Part shown: positions 23,855 through 33,011 of the stretch, in pieces
Numbering within the stretch: the first letter of the stretch is position 1
How the letters are laid out: every line of letters begins with the position of its first letter
Assembly (NCBI GenBank): GCA_965277345.1
Contig: CBDICI010000003.1
Coordinates: 186,001-250,000, forward strand
From: CAIOYC01 sp965277345
GTDB lineage: Bacteria > Pseudomonadota > Alphaproteobacteria > Caulobacterales > Caulobacteraceae
Direction: 5' to 3'
DNA: 64,000 nt
Position numbers and translations under genes: made by a program
The notes under the pieces: generated by a model
What the model was told of the DNA's origin: nothing
The model's input: only the letters and a program-made list of their open reading frames with translations
Database searches by the model: none

Positions 23855-25470
23855 GAGCGCATCACCATGCAGCGTTCGCCGTGGGTGGACAGCTTGTGGC
23901 AGGCGGCCTTGGCCTCGTCGGAGGTCAGGCCGGTGAAACGCGCGCGATAGCCGCCGCCGCCCGCCGCCACCTGGCCCTCGCCGCCGATGCGGGCGGAAAG
24001 CTTGGCGATCTGCGCCCGGGCGTCGGTCTTCGACTTGTAGGCGCCGACCTGGATCAGATAGCGGCCGGCCCCGGACAGCTTGGCCGAGGCGTCGGCCTCA
24101 GCGCCATTGTCGGCCACGTCGTGGTGGTGATGCGAGGCGGTCCGCTCGCAGCTCCGCCTGGCCCGCCCGCGCTTGTGGGCGCAGGGATCGGCCGCTTGGG
24201 CCACGCGGACATCCTCGTGCGCCGCACGGCGCTTGCACGCCCGCAGCTTCGATCCGCGCAGATGACGGCAATCGTCAGCGCTGTCGCGGCTGGCCACCGT
24301 CGTGGCCCGCGCGGCGGCGGCGCGGCACGGATTGGTCACCACCCGCACCCGGTGAGCGTGGCGCCCGCGCCCCTTCCTGACATAGCCGACGCGCGGGGCG
24401 CAGTCGCGGTCCGGCATCCCGTCGGAGACCACGCGCTGCAGCGTGCCGCTGGCGCGCGCCTCCGCCAGGTTGCCGGGCAGGCCCTGGGGGCCGCGCAGGG
24501 AGTCGGCGACCTCCACCTGGACGCCGTCCTGCTCGCCGTCGCCCTCTTCGGTGGCGGGGCGCTGGATCGGGCCGCTGTCGTCGCTGGGCTCGGCGATGGA
24601 GGCCAGGGTGATCCGCTGGCCCACCGCGCGGCGCGCCATGACCTGGAAGCCGGCATTCAGCAGGGACTCCACGTTCTCGTCGCGGGTGGCGGTGGATGAG
24701 CCGCCCAGCACCACCGCGATCAGGCGGTGGCCGCTGCGCATGGCGGAGGCGGCGAGGTTGAAGCCCGAGGCGCCGATATAGCCCGTCTTCAGCCCGTCCA
24801 CGCCCGACATCTTGGCCAGCAGGTGGTTGTGGTTCCTGTCGGTGCGGCCGCGAAAGGTGATCGAGCGCTCGCCGAAATAGCCATAATACTGGGGATAGTC
24901 GCGCATCACCGCGCGGCTGAGGATGGCGAGGTCGCGGGCCGAGGAGACGTTGCGCGGGTTGGGCAGGCCCGAGGCGTTGGCGAAGTGGGTGTTGGTCATG
25001 CCCAGCTCCTGCGCGCGCAGGGTCATCAGTTGGGCGAACCGATCCTCGGACCCGCCGATGCGCTCGCCGACGGCGACAGCCATGTCGTTGGCCGACTTCA
25101 CCGCGATGGCCTGCAGGGCCATGTCGAGCATGACCCCCTCGCCGGGGCGCAGGCCGAGCTTGGACGGCTGCATACCCGCCCCGTGGGCCGACATGACGAT
25201 GGTGTCCTTGGGCGAAAGACGTCCCGTCGCCATCGCCTCGAACGCCAGATAGAGCGTCATGATCTTGGTCAGCGAGGCGGGGAAGCGCTGAACGTCGGCG
25301 CGCTTGGAATACAAGACCTCCCCGGTGGAGGCGTCGACGACGATGGCCGAATAGCGCGGGATGCTGAACAGGCCCTGCGCGCTCGCGGCCCCGACCGGCG
25401 CCAGGGCCATGACCAGGCTCGTGAACAGAGCGACAAGGGTCTGAAGCAGGCGGCGGCCAGGCTCGATCAT
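23851..25470 (-). CDS. D-alanyl-D-alanine carboxypeptidase with C-terminal SPOR domain
   Basis: A 539-residue penicillin-binding protein. A Sec signal peptide (about 1-32) leads into the DacA-type serine peptidase domain with SLTK (66-69), SAN (126-128) and KTG (228-230), all intact. The C-terminal about 80 residues (GAGRYLIQVGAYKSKTDA...) form a SPOR domain that binds denuded septal peptidoglycan. Between them lies an unusual basic linker with six cysteines and a HHHH run (about 370-455). It should trim pentapeptides at the division site. ATG at 25470 is chosen because it starts the signal peptide; the frame is open further upstream. Confidence 0.92.
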   Translation of the reverse strand: MIEPGRRLLQTLVALFTSLVMALAPVGAASAQGLFSIPRYSAIVVDASTGEVLYSKRADVQRFPASLTKIMTLYLAFEAMATGRLSPKDTIVMSAHGAGMQPSKLGLRPGEGVMLDMALQAIAVKSANDMAVAVGERIGGSEDRFAQLMTLRAQELGMTNTHFANASGLPNPRNVSSARDLAILSRAVMRDYPQYYGYFGERSITFRGRTDRNHNHLLAKMSGVDGLKTGYIGASGFNLAASAMRSGHRLIAVVLGGSSTATRDENVESLLNAGFQVMARRAVGQRITLASIAEPSDDSGPIQRPATEEGDGEQDGVQVEVADSLRGPQGLPGNLAEARASGTLQRVVSDGMPDRDCAPRVGYVRKGRGRHAHRVRVVTNPCRAAAARATTVASRDSADDCRHLRGSKLRACKRRAAHEDVRVAQAADPCAHKRGRARRSCERTASHHHHDVADNGAEADASAKLSGAGRYLIQVGAYKSKTDARAQIAKLSARIGGEGQVAAGGGGYRARFTGLTSDEAKAACHKLSTHGERCMVMRS

Positions 25471-25647
25471 GAGGAAGCGTCCGACATTTTGCAGCGCGGC
25501 AGCGAGCCGCTGTGAGGCAGGATGATCAGATTCGCTTATCCATCCTTTATCCAAGGTAAACAATCGTTGCGGGAAAGCTAACCCTAACACCTAACGTCGC
25601 AGCCCAAAGCTTGACCATTCGCGAGGAAAACCAGCGCTTTGTGAATA

Positions 25648-25662
25648 TTGTGCATCGCACAA
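25648..25662. promoter_or_regulatory. Palindromic operator upstream of the phasin gene (PhaR-type candidate)
   Basis: TTGTGCATCGCACAA is a perfect dyad (TTGTGC / GCACAA around ATC). It lies 9 bases ahead of the -35 box and 105 bases ahead of the phasin ATG. TGC-rich palindromes upstream of phasin genes are binding sites of the PHA-responsive repressor PhaR in several alphaproteobacteria; assignment here is by analogy. Confidence 0.5.
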
Positions 25663-25670
25663 AAATTGCC

Positions 25671-25701
25671 TTGACCATCATGCTGCGGCGCCGCATATAA
25701 C
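25671..25701 (+). promoter_or_regulatory. Promoter of the phasin gene
   Basis: TTGACC (25671-25676) is followed by TATAAC (25696-25701) with a 19-base gap, or by CATATA (25694-25699) with 17. The leader to the phasin ATG would be about 60 bases and has CAGGAG as ribosome-binding site. Confidence 0.5.
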
Positions 25702-25766
25702 GGTCTGTCGCCTGAGCCAACGGGCGACCCCCGCCCGCGCCCCCCGCTGACTTCCAGGAGACTTCC

Positions 25767-26255
25767 ATGGCCGCCGCCGAAACCGCCCCCAAGATCGCCG
25801 CCGATACCGCGAACACCGCCAAGGCCACCGCCGAGAAGGTCAAGGCCACCACCGAGCAATACACCGCCGCCGGTACGCAAGCCTTCAAGGACAATGTCGA
25901 GAAGTCCCTCGCCGGCCTGAACGACCTGAACGCTCACTCCAAGAAGAACCTCGAAGCCATGGTCGCCTCGGCCACCGCCGCCACCAAGGGCGCCGAGACC
26001 CTGGGCGCGCAGGCGATGTCGTTCTCCAAGACCAGCTTCGAGCGCAATGTGGAAGCGGCCAAGGCCCTGTCGAGCGTCCGCTCGCTGCAGGAAGCCGTCG
26101 AGCTGCAGACCGCCTTCGCCAAGTCGGCGATGGAGACCTACATGGCCGAACTGAACCGCGCCACCGAGACCGTTTCGGCCACCGTCAAGGATAGCCTGCG
26201 CCCTCTGAACGAGCGCGCCACCGCCATGATGGAAACCTTCCAGGCTGCTCGCTAG
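25767..26255 (+). CDS. phaP: Phasin (polyhydroxyalkanoate granule-associated protein)
   Basis: A 162-residue, Ala/Lys/Thr/Glu-rich, fully helical protein with no signal peptide, matching the phasin_2 family: QAFKDNVEKSLAGLNDLNAHSKKNLEA and the C-terminal LNERATAMMETFQ. Phasins coat PHA granules and control their size and number, so the organism probably stores PHA. It has strong expression signals: CAGGAG ribosome-binding site, a clear promoter and a rho-independent terminator, so it is a single-gene unit. No PHA synthase gene lies in this window. Confidence 0.93.
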   Translation: MAAAETAPKIAADTANTAKATAEKVKATTEQYTAAGTQAFKDNVEKSLAGLNDLNAHSKKNLEAMVASATAATKGAETLGAQAMSFSKTSFERNVEAAKALSSVRSLQEAVELQTAFAKSAMETYMAELNRATETVSATVKDSLRPLNERATAMMETFQAAR

Positions 26256-26281
26256 GCCTCCTCCCAGCTTGGCGAACGACT

Positions 26282-26316
26282 GGGCCCGGAGCGGAAACGC
26301 TCCGGGCCTTTTCCTT
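26282..26316 (+). terminator. Rho-independent terminator of the phasin gene
   Basis: GCCCGGAGCG and CGCTCCGGGC form a perfect 10-bp stem around a GAAA loop, followed by TTTTCCTT. It begins 27 bases after the phasin stop codon. Confidence 0.9.
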
Positions 26317-26385
26317 GCCTGCGCAACAGGTTGAGCGAAACGGTCAAGCTATGCGTCGGGCATGGGGCGGCGTAGCCTCGCGTCC

Positions 26386-27474
26386 ATGACCGACATCACA
26401 CCGCTACATGACCTCTTCAAGGGCCAAGCCCATATCTGCCGCCAAAGCGGCTCGGCCTTCGCGGTGCTGGTGCTTGAGGCCATCGGCCCTGCCGTCGGCG
26501 CCGGTCCGCCCTATGGCGTCTATCTCGAGCCCTGGTTCGGGGCCGACCTCCGCGTCCTCTTCGCCGATGCGGTGGCGCTTCGGCTTACCGGCGCCTTCCA
26601 CTATCTGGCGCTGAGCGGAGAGGCGCCGCGGCTTGCCGCCCTCTATCCGCCGCACGCTCCACCGGCGCCCGAGGCGCTGGCCCGCGCGCTCGCCGCCGCC
26701 GCCGAAGCCCACCCCGAGGTGATCCGCCGCTACATGGCTTCGCCGCCCCAGACCAACGAGGTCAACCGCGCCCTCTGCCTGATCGGCGGCTTTCTAACCG
26801 TGGCGAGAGTGACCGGCCTGCCGCTCCGCTGCCTGGAGCTCGGCGCCTCGGCGGGGCTGATCATGAACTGGGACCGCTTCCACTACAGCTTCGGCGGGGG
26901 TGCGGCTTGGGGCGATCCGGCGGCGGCCGTGCGGTTGGGAGGTGCGTGGACCGGGCCTAACCCGCCGCTGATCCCCGTGACGGTGGCCGAGCGGCGCGCC
27001 TGCGACCAGGCCCCCATCGATGTAGCCGATCCGCAAGCGGCGCTCCGCCTTCGGAGTTATGTCTGGCCGGACCAGACGGTGCGGCTGGAGCGCCTGGCCG
27101 CCGCGATCGCGCAGAAGCGGGCGAGCGGCGGCGTGCCGGAGCGGGCCGACGCCGCCGACTGGGCCGAGACGCACGTTTATCCGCGGCCGGGCGTGGCTAC
27201 CGTGGTCTATCACTCCTCCTTCATCTTCTATCCGCCGAAGTCGGTGCGGAACCGCATCCACGCCGCCATCGCGCGGGCCAGGGCGGCCGCTACGGCGGAT
27301 GCGCCCTTCGCTTGGCTCAGCAAGGAGCCGGACCGTCAGGCCCCGCTCGTTCATGACGAGGTGCTGTTGCGACTCTGGAGCGGCGGACCGGAGGGGGCGC
27401 CGGATGGCGGCGCGATCCGGCGCCTCGCCGCCGTGCACCCGCACGGGTCGGAGGTGACTTGGCTGAGCGATTAA
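26386..27474 (+). CDS. DUF2332 family protein
   Basis: A 362-residue protein of the DUF2332 family, found mainly in actinobacteria and alphaproteobacteria. Recognisable parts are the N-terminal PLHDLFKGQAHICRQSGSA, the central SPPQTNEVNRA, the glycine-rich LELGASAGLIMNWDRF (about 145-160), which resembles a SAM-binding motif I, and VVYHSSFIFY near the C-terminus. A methyltransferase-like fold is plausible, but the function is unknown. The ATG at 26386 is the family-like start. Confidence 0.82.
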   Translation: MTDITPLHDLFKGQAHICRQSGSAFAVLVLEAIGPAVGAGPPYGVYLEPWFGADLRVLFADAVALRLTGAFHYLALSGEAPRLAALYPPHAPPAPEALARALAAAAEAHPEVIRRYMASPPQTNEVNRALCLIGGFLTVARVTGLPLRCLELGASAGLIMNWDRFHYSFGGGAAWGDPAAAVRLGGAWTGPNPPLIPVTVAERRACDQAPIDVADPQAALRLRSYVWPDQTVRLERLAAAIAQKRASGGVPERADAADWAETHVYPRPGVATVVYHSSFIFYPPKSVRNRIHAAIARARAAATADAPFAWLSKEPDRQAPLVHDEVLLRLWSGGPEGAPDGGAIRRLAAVHPHGSEVTWLSD

Positions 27475-27598
27475 GCGGCGCCTGCGCATCATACCGGCCA
27501 AACGTCGCGGAGCGCGTGTCGGGGCTTCCCAAATCGCGCTTGCGGCCTATCTAATCCGTGTTGCGTCGCGTCAGGTCGGCGTCCGAGGGATCATATAG

Positions 27599-27928
27599 AT
27601 GGCCGAGCGAAAGCCGGGCAATCAGGGAAATGGCGTCGGTTCGGCGGTCATTACGCAAGTAAAGCCGAAGACTCAAAAGCCATCCTTGTACCGGGTTCTG
27701 CTTCTGAACGACGACTACACGCCGATGGAGTTTGTGGTCTACGTGCTTGAGCGCTTCTTCAACAAGTCGCGCGACGACGCCACGCGGATCATGTTGCACG
27801 TGCACCAGCATGGAGTGGGGGTGTGCGGGGTTTTCACCTTCGAGGTGGCCGAGACCAAGGTCGCCCAGGTGATCGACGCCGCCCGCCAGAACCAGCACCC
27901 CCTGCAATGCACTATGGAAAAAGATTGA
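27599..27928 (+). CDS. clpS: ATP-dependent Clp protease adaptor ClpS
   Basis: A 109-residue N-recognin that delivers N-degron substrates to ClpAP. The conserved core is YRVLLLNDDYTPMEFVVYVL (about 32-51), with NDDYTPMEF lining the N-degron pocket, and later MLHVHQHGVGVCGVFTFEVAETK. The N-terminal 25 residues are flexible. It precedes clpA by ten bases, the standard pairing. Confidence 0.97.
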   Translation: MAERKPGNQGNGVGSAVITQVKPKTQKPSLYRVLLLNDDYTPMEFVVYVLERFFNKSRDDATRIMLHVHQHGVGVCGVFTFEVAETKVAQVIDAARQNQHPLQCTMEKD

Positions 27929-27938
27929 GAGGTCTCAC

Positions 27939-30287
27939 TTGCCGTCATTCTCGCGCAATCTTCAGGAGACCCTGCACCGCGCCGCGGCCTACGCCAACCA
28001 GCGTAAGCACGAGTACGCCACGCTTGAACATTTATTGCTGGCCCTGACCGACGACGAGGACGCGGGCGCGGTGATGCGCGCCTGCTCCGTCGATCTGGCG
28101 GCGCTGAAGAAGTCGTTGGTGGGCTATCTCGACACCGAACTGAAATCGCTGATCGTCGAGGACGGCGAGGACGCCAAGCCCACCGCCGGGTTCAACCGCG
28201 TGCTGCAGCGGGCGCTGATCCACGTCCAGTCCTCGGGCCGCGACGAGGTGACCGGCGCCAATGTGCTGGTGGCCGTGTTCTCCGAACGCGAAAGCCATGC
28301 CGCCTTCTTCCTGCAGGAGCAGGACATGACCCGCTATGACGCGGTCAACTTCATCGCTCACGGCATCGCCAAGAAGGCGGGGGCCAGCGAGCCGCGCGCC
28401 GTGAAGGGCGCCACGGAAGAGGACGAGGGCAAGCCCAACACCAAGACCGGCGGCGAGGCGCTGGAGGCCTACTGCGTCAACCTCAACGAGAAGGCCAAGC
28501 AGAACAAGATCGACCCCCTGATCGGGCGCCTGGCCGAGGTGGAGCGCTGCATCCAGGTGCTGTGCCGCCGCAACAAGAACAACCCGCTGCTGGTGGGCGA
28601 CCCCGGCGTCGGCAAGACCGCCATCGCCGAGGGCCTGGCCCGCAAGATCGTCAATCACGAGGTGCCGGAGGTGTTGGCCGACGCCACCATCTTCTCCCTC
28701 GACATGGGCAGCCTGCTCGCCGGCACCCGCTATCGCGGCGATTTCGAGGAGCGGATCAAACAGGTGGTGAAGGAACTGGAGAGCCACCACAACGCCATCC
28801 TGTTTATCGACGAGATCCACACGGTGATCGGCGCCGGCGCCACCTCCGGCGGGGCGATGGACGCCTCCAACCTGCTGAAGCCGGCCCTAGCTTCGGGCAC
28901 GCTGAAGTGCATGGGCTCCACCACCTACAAGGAGTTCCGCCAGCATTTCGAGAAGGACCGGGCGCTGGTCCGCCGCTTCCAGAAGATCGACGTGATCGAG
29001 CCGACGCTGGACGACACCATCAAGATCCTCAAGGGCTTGAAGGTCTATTACGAGGACTTCCACAAGCTGAAATACACCGACGACGCCATCAAGACGGCGG
29101 TGGAGCTTTCGGCCAAATACATCACCGACCGCAAGCTGCCGGACAAGGCCATCGACGTGATCGACGAGGCGGGGGCCAGCCAGATGCTGCTGCCCGAGGC
29201 CAAGCGCCGCAAGAAGATCGGCGTCAAGGAGATCGAGATCGTGGTCTCCAAGATGGCCCGCATCCCGGCCAAGTCGGTGTCCAAGTCCGACACCGAGTCC
29301 CTGCGTTCGCTGGAAAGCGATCTGCAGCGGGCGGTCTATGGCCAGGACGAGGCGATTCACGCCCTCAGCGCCGCCATGAAGCTTTCCCGCGCCGGTCTGC
29401 GCGAGGGGCAAAAGCCGATCGGCTCCTACCTGTTCTCCGGCCCGACCGGCGTCGGCAAGACCGAGGTGGCGCGCCAGCTGGCCTCCACCCTCGGTATCGA
29501 ACTGCTGCGCTTCGACATGTCGGAATACATGGAGCGGCACACGGTCAGCCGGCTCATCGGCGCGCCCCCGGGCTATGTGGGCCACGATCAGGGCGGCCAG
29601 CTCACCGATGCGGTGGACCAGCACAAGCACGCCGTGGTGTTGCTGGACGAGATCGAGAAGGCGCACCCGGATGTGTTCAACATCCTGCTCCAGGTCATGG
29701 ACCACGGCACGCTGACCGACTCCAACGGCAAGAAGGTCGATTTCCGCAACGTCGTGCTGATCATGACCACCAATGCGGGCGCGGCGGACAACAACCGGTT
29801 CTCCATCGGTTTTGGTCGGGGCCGGGTGACCGACGCGGACGAGCAGGCCATCACCAAGCTGTTCACGCCGGAGTTTCGCAACCGCCTGGACGCCATCGTC
29901 ACTTTCAAGGCGCTGGCCCCCGAGACCATCAAGAACGTGGTGCAGAAGTTCGTCATCCAGCTCGAAGCCCAGCTGGCCGACCGCAACGTCACCATCGAAC
30001 TTTCCGACGAGGCGGCCGACTGGCTGGCCAAGAACGGCTATGACGAGCTGTTCGGCGCCCGGCCGCTGGCGCGGGTGATCCAGGAGCATATCAAGAAGCC
30101 CCTGGCCGATGAGATCCTGTTCGGCCGTCTGGTCCGCGGCGGGCACGTGAAGGTCGAACTCAAGGACGGCAAGCTGGCGTTCAACATCGACGGTGCGTCC
30201 AACGAGACCCGCCCGGGCGAGATCGAGGTCCACCCCGACACCGACCTCGCCGCGGAAGGCAGCGACGAACCGGCCATGGCGGACTGA
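27939..30287 (+). CDS. clpA: ATP-dependent Clp protease ATP-binding subunit ClpA
   Basis: A 782-residue Hsp100 unfoldase that feeds ClpP. It has the double Clp N-domain (1-145), D1 with GDPGVGKT (about 220-227), D2 with GPTGVGKTE (about 500-508), the ClpP-binding loop SIGFGRG, and a C-terminal D2-small domain ending in an acidic tail. The start is a TTG preceded by GAGAGG; the resulting MPSFSRNL is the family N-terminus, so TTG is trusted. clpS lies immediately upstream. Confidence 0.96.
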   Translation: MPSFSRNLQETLHRAAAYANQRKHEYATLEHLLLALTDDEDAGAVMRACSVDLAALKKSLVGYLDTELKSLIVEDGEDAKPTAGFNRVLQRALIHVQSSGRDEVTGANVLVAVFSERESHAAFFLQEQDMTRYDAVNFIAHGIAKKAGASEPRAVKGATEEDEGKPNTKTGGEALEAYCVNLNEKAKQNKIDPLIGRLAEVERCIQVLCRRNKNNPLLVGDPGVGKTAIAEGLARKIVNHEVPEVLADATIFSLDMGSLLAGTRYRGDFEERIKQVVKELESHHNAILFIDEIHTVIGAGATSGGAMDASNLLKPALASGTLKCMGSTTYKEFRQHFEKDRALVRRFQKIDVIEPTLDDTIKILKGLKVYYEDFHKLKYTDDAIKTAVELSAKYITDRKLPDKAIDVIDEAGASQMLLPEAKRRKKIGVKEIEIVVSKMARIPAKSVSKSDTESLRSLESDLQRAVYGQDEAIHALSAAMKLSRAGLREGQKPIGSYLFSGPTGVGKTEVARQLASTLGIELLRFDMSEYMERHTVSRLIGAPPGYVGHDQGGQLTDAVDQHKHAVVLLDEIEKAHPDVFNILLQVMDHGTLTDSNGKKVDFRNVVLIMTTNAGAADNNRFSIGFGRGRVTDADEQAITKLFTPEFRNRLDAIVTFKALAPETIKNVVQKFVIQLEAQLADRNVTIELSDEAADWLAKNGYDELFGARPLARVIQEHIKKPLADEILFGRLVRGGHVKVELKDGKLAFNIDGASNETRPGEIEVHPDTDLAAEGSDEPAMAD

Positions 30288-30348
30288 CGCGCCCGAAAGG
30301 AGGCGCCCGGGGCGAGGAACCAATCGGACACAGCTTCGCTGTGATGCC

Positions 30349-31482
30349 ATGAAACACCTCGCCCCGGTCGCCCTGCTGGTTTCGCTCGCGGCCTGCGGGC
30401 AGTCTCCCCCCTCGGGGCAGGCGGCCGCGATCGCGCCGCCTGCGCCCAACGCCGCCGCCCCGGCGGCGGCGCCTCCGGCGCCGATGCAGCCGGCGCCGCC
30501 GCCGGCCCCCACCGCGCGCGCCGACGATCTCCAGAAAATCAACACGGCCATCGTGGACTCCAGCGCACCCGCTCCGAGCGACAGCAAGAACACCGCGCCC
30601 GATCCTGGACTGGTGCGAGCCGAGGTGCTGCTGGCGCGGGACCGGTTCTCGCCGGGCGTGGTGGACGGCAAGCCGGGGACCAACCTGAAACACGCGGTCG
30701 CCGCCTTCCAGAGCGCCGGCGGCCTGCCCGTGTCGGGCGATCTCGACGCCGATACCTGGAAGGCCTTGCTCGCCGCGCCGGACGCGGGCGCGGCGCCGGT
30801 GGTGAAGACCTACACCACCACGGACCAGGACGTGGCCGGCCCCTTCGCCCCGGACGTGGGTGAGGATTTCGTCAAGCTGGCGGCCTTGCCGGACGGACCG
30901 CAGTTCTCCACCCCCCTGGAGTCCCTGGCCGAACGCTTCCATATGAGCCAGGCGCTGTTGCAGGCGCTGAACCCCGCCGCCGACCTGACCCGGGCGGGGC
31001 AGGTGCTGGTGGTGGCCGACGCCGAGCCCAAACCGTTCGCCAAGGGCGACGTGAAGACCGTCACCGTCTCGAAGGCCAAGGCGCAGGTCACCGCCTACAG
31101 CCCAGACGGCAACGTGCTGGCCGTCTATCCCGCCACGGTAGGGTCAACCGAACGGCCCTCGCCGTCCGGGGTGCACAAGGTCAACGGCGTGGCCCGCAAC
31201 CCGGACTATGTGTACGATCCCAAGAAGCTCCACTGGGGTCCGCGCAGCCACGGCAAGCTGACCATCAAGCCCGGTCCCAACAATCCCGTCGGCGTGGTGT
31301 GGATCGACCTCAACGCGCCGAGCTACGGCATCCACGGCTCGCCCGACCCGGAAAAGATCGGCAAGACCGCCAGCCACGGCTGCGTGCGCCTGACCAACTG
31401 GGACGCGCAGGCGCTGGCCGCCGGGGTAAAGCCGGGTGTCCTGGTCACCTTTGAGGGCAGGCGCGGGAGTTCAAAGTCCTGA
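30349..31482 (+). CDS. L,D-transpeptidase lipoprotein with peptidoglycan-binding domain
   Basis: A 377-residue envelope protein. The signal ends LVSLAAC, so Cys16 would be lipidated. A long Ala/Pro linker (20-55) is followed by a peptidoglycan-binding helical domain (about 85-145, GTNLKHAVAAFQSAGGLPVSG), a LysM-like segment, and a YkuD catalytic domain (about 235-365) with HGSPDPEKIGKTASHGCVRL as active site (His and Cys present). It should form 3-3 cross-links or attach proteins to peptidoglycan. The ATG at 30349 is chosen because it starts the lipoprotein signal. Confidence 0.92.
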   Translation: MKHLAPVALLVSLAACGQSPPSGQAAAIAPPAPNAAAPAAAPPAPMQPAPPPAPTARADDLQKINTAIVDSSAPAPSDSKNTAPDPGLVRAEVLLARDRFSPGVVDGKPGTNLKHAVAAFQSAGGLPVSGDLDADTWKALLAAPDAGAAPVVKTYTTTDQDVAGPFAPDVGEDFVKLAALPDGPQFSTPLESLAERFHMSQALLQALNPAADLTRAGQVLVVADAEPKPFAKGDVKTVTVSKAKAQVTAYSPDGNVLAVYPATVGSTERPSPSGVHKVNGVARNPDYVYDPKKLHWGPRSHGKLTIKPGPNNPVGVVWIDLNAPSYGIHGSPDPEKIGKTASHGCVRLTNWDAQALAAGVKPGVLVTFEGRRGSSKS

Positions 31483-31581
31483 CTCATCCCAGGCCGGAGC
31501 GCGGCGAAGACCCGAGGACGAGGCGGCTCCGCGCCCGGAGCGGCCTTGTGGCCGGGTCATGCCCGGCCACAACCTGGTTTA

Positions 31582-32019
31582 TCAGCTGATCTCCGCCGCG
31601 ATCTCCTCGGCAATCCTCCTGAGTTCCGCCATGTCCGCCATCTGGCCGTGGCCGTGGCCCTTGAGCGGCTGGTCGGCCCAGCGGGGGATAATGTGGACGT
31701 GCAGGTGGAACACGGTCTGGCCGGCGACCGCGCCGTTGAACTGGGTGATGACCACCCCGTCCGGGTTCAGCGCCGCCACCACGGCCCCCGCCACGCGCTG
31801 CACGTCCTGCATAAGGCGGCACAGCACCTCCGGCGCCACATCGAGCAGGTTGCGCGCCGCGGACGCCTTGGACACCACCAGACAGTGGCCGCGGGCCTGG
31901 GGGAAGACGTCCATGAAGGCCAGGACGTGGGCGTCCTCATAGACCTTTGCCGCCGCCGCCTCGCCCCGGATGATCCGGGCGAAGATGTTCTGGTCGTCAT
32001 AGGCGCCGTCGAGGCTCAT
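31582..32019 (-). CDS. HIT family nucleotide hydrolase (HinT-like)
   Basis: A 145-residue histidine-triad protein. The triad is in QTVFHLHVHIIPRW (about 101-114; pattern H-x-H-x-H), and the N-terminal NIFARIIRGE and ARGHCLVVSK blocks are typical. Members hydrolyse adenosine phosphoramidates or similar nucleotides. It is divergent from the DUF4287 gene, 55 bases apart. Confidence 0.93.
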   Translation of the reverse strand: MSLDGAYDDQNIFARIIRGEAAAAKVYEDAHVLAFMDVFPQARGHCLVVSKASAARNLLDVAPEVLCRLMQDVQRVAGAVVAALNPDGVVITQFNGAVAGQTVFHLHVHIIPRWADQPLKGHGHGQMADMAELRRIAEEIAAEIS

Positions 32020-32074
32020 GACCGGGCTCCGGATTGGGTGTTAGGCTCCTAGCACAGGGCGCGAAGAGGGAGCC

Positions 32075-32656
32075 ATGCCGAAAGCCGACACCGAAACCTT
32101 GACCGAGCAACAGAAGAAATGGTTCGCCTCCGTGCGGGCCGGACTGGAGCGCGACACCGGCAAGTCGCTGGCCGAATGGGTCGTCATCGCCAGGACCTGT
32201 CCGGAGACCAGACCTCGCGCCCGGCTGGCCTGGTTCAAGGCGACGCACGGCCTGTTGCAGAACCGCGCTTCCTACGTGCTCGGCGAGGCCTTCCCGGCGA
32301 GCGCGGGTTGGGACGCCCCCGAGGCCCTGCGGGAGGCGCTTTGGGTCGATCCCGGTCAGTGCGCCATCTTCGAGGCGGTGGAGGCGGCGGTATCCGGTCT
32401 GCCCGACCTCGTCACCGGCCAGCGCAAGGGCTATTCGGCTTGGTCGCGGGCCTATCAGTTCGCGGCGATCCGGCCTATGCGAGGCGGCGCGCGGCTGGGT
32501 CTGGCCCTGTCGCCGGAGGCCGATTCGCGCCTGTCCCCGGCCAAATCGAACGAGGGCTGGTCCGAGCGTCTGAAATCGGCGCTGGTTCTGACCGATCCAT
32601 CGCAGGTCGATGGCGGTCTGAAAGCCCTGCTGAGCGCCGCATGGGAAGAGAGTTGA
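32075..32656 (+). CDS. DUF4287 domain protein
   Basis: A 193-residue soluble protein. The N-terminal 75 residues fit the DUF4287 pattern: a helix ending in GLERDTGKSLAEWVVIAR, then a region with WFKATHGLLQNRASYVLGE. The C-terminal half (about 105-193) may be the DUF5655 domain that often accompanies it (FEAVEAAVSGL, AAIRPMRGGARLGLAL). No catalytic residues are known. The ribosome-binding site GAGGGAG precedes the ATG. Confidence 0.7.
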   Translation: MPKADTETLTEQQKKWFASVRAGLERDTGKSLAEWVVIARTCPETRPRARLAWFKATHGLLQNRASYVLGEAFPASAGWDAPEALREALWVDPGQCAIFEAVEAAVSGLPDLVTGQRKGYSAWSRAYQFAAIRPMRGGARLGLALSPEADSRLSPAKSNEGWSERLKSALVLTDPSQVDGGLKALLSAAWEES

Positions 32657-32670
32657 TGACCGAGGGTGCA

Positions 32671-32699
32671 AAAGAAAACGCCCGGGCGGACCCGGGCGT
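32671..32699 (-). terminator. Rho-independent terminator of rpmG
   Basis: On the minus strand CGCCCGGG and CCCGGGCG form a perfect 8-bp stem around TCCG, followed by TTTTCTTT. It lies 27 bases beyond the rpmG stop codon. Confidence 0.88.
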
Positions 32700-32725
32700 G
32701 ATTGTCATGAAAGGGCCGGGGCGCC

Positions 32726-32893
32726 CTACTTGATCTTGCCTTCGCGGAATTCCACGTGCTTGCGCACCACCGGGTCGTACTTCTTCAGCACGAGCTTGTC
32801 GGTCTTGGTGCGCGCGTTCTTCTTGGTGACGTAGAAGAAGCCGGTGTCCGCCGAGGAATTCAGGCGGATCTTTATGGAAGCTGGCTTGGCCAT
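32726..32893 (-). CDS. rpmG: 50S ribosomal protein L33
   Basis: A 55-residue basic protein reading MAKPASIKIRLNSS, then GFFYVTKKNARTKTDKL and KKYDPVVRKHVEFREGKIK, which is the alphaproteobacterial L33 sequence. The length is exact for the family. It lacks the CxxC pairs, so it is the zinc-free form. It has its own terminator. Confidence 0.97.
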   Translation of the reverse strand: MAKPASIKIRLNSSADTGFFYVTKKNARTKTDKLVLKKYDPVVRKHVEFREGKIK

Positions 32894-33011
32894 GGCGTAC
32901 CTGGGGGCAATAATAGGGCGGGCATGAGTGGGGCCGGCGGGAGGCCGGGAAATCGGAAGGCGCGGACCATACTCACAGCGACCACGAAGTCAACCTTCGG
33001 CGGGGTTCGGT

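Noticed and set aside
24336..24656. Possible frameshift in the odd linker of the carboxypeptidase
   Set aside because: The frame continues unbroken into a normal SPOR domain, and alternative frames give no better sequence.
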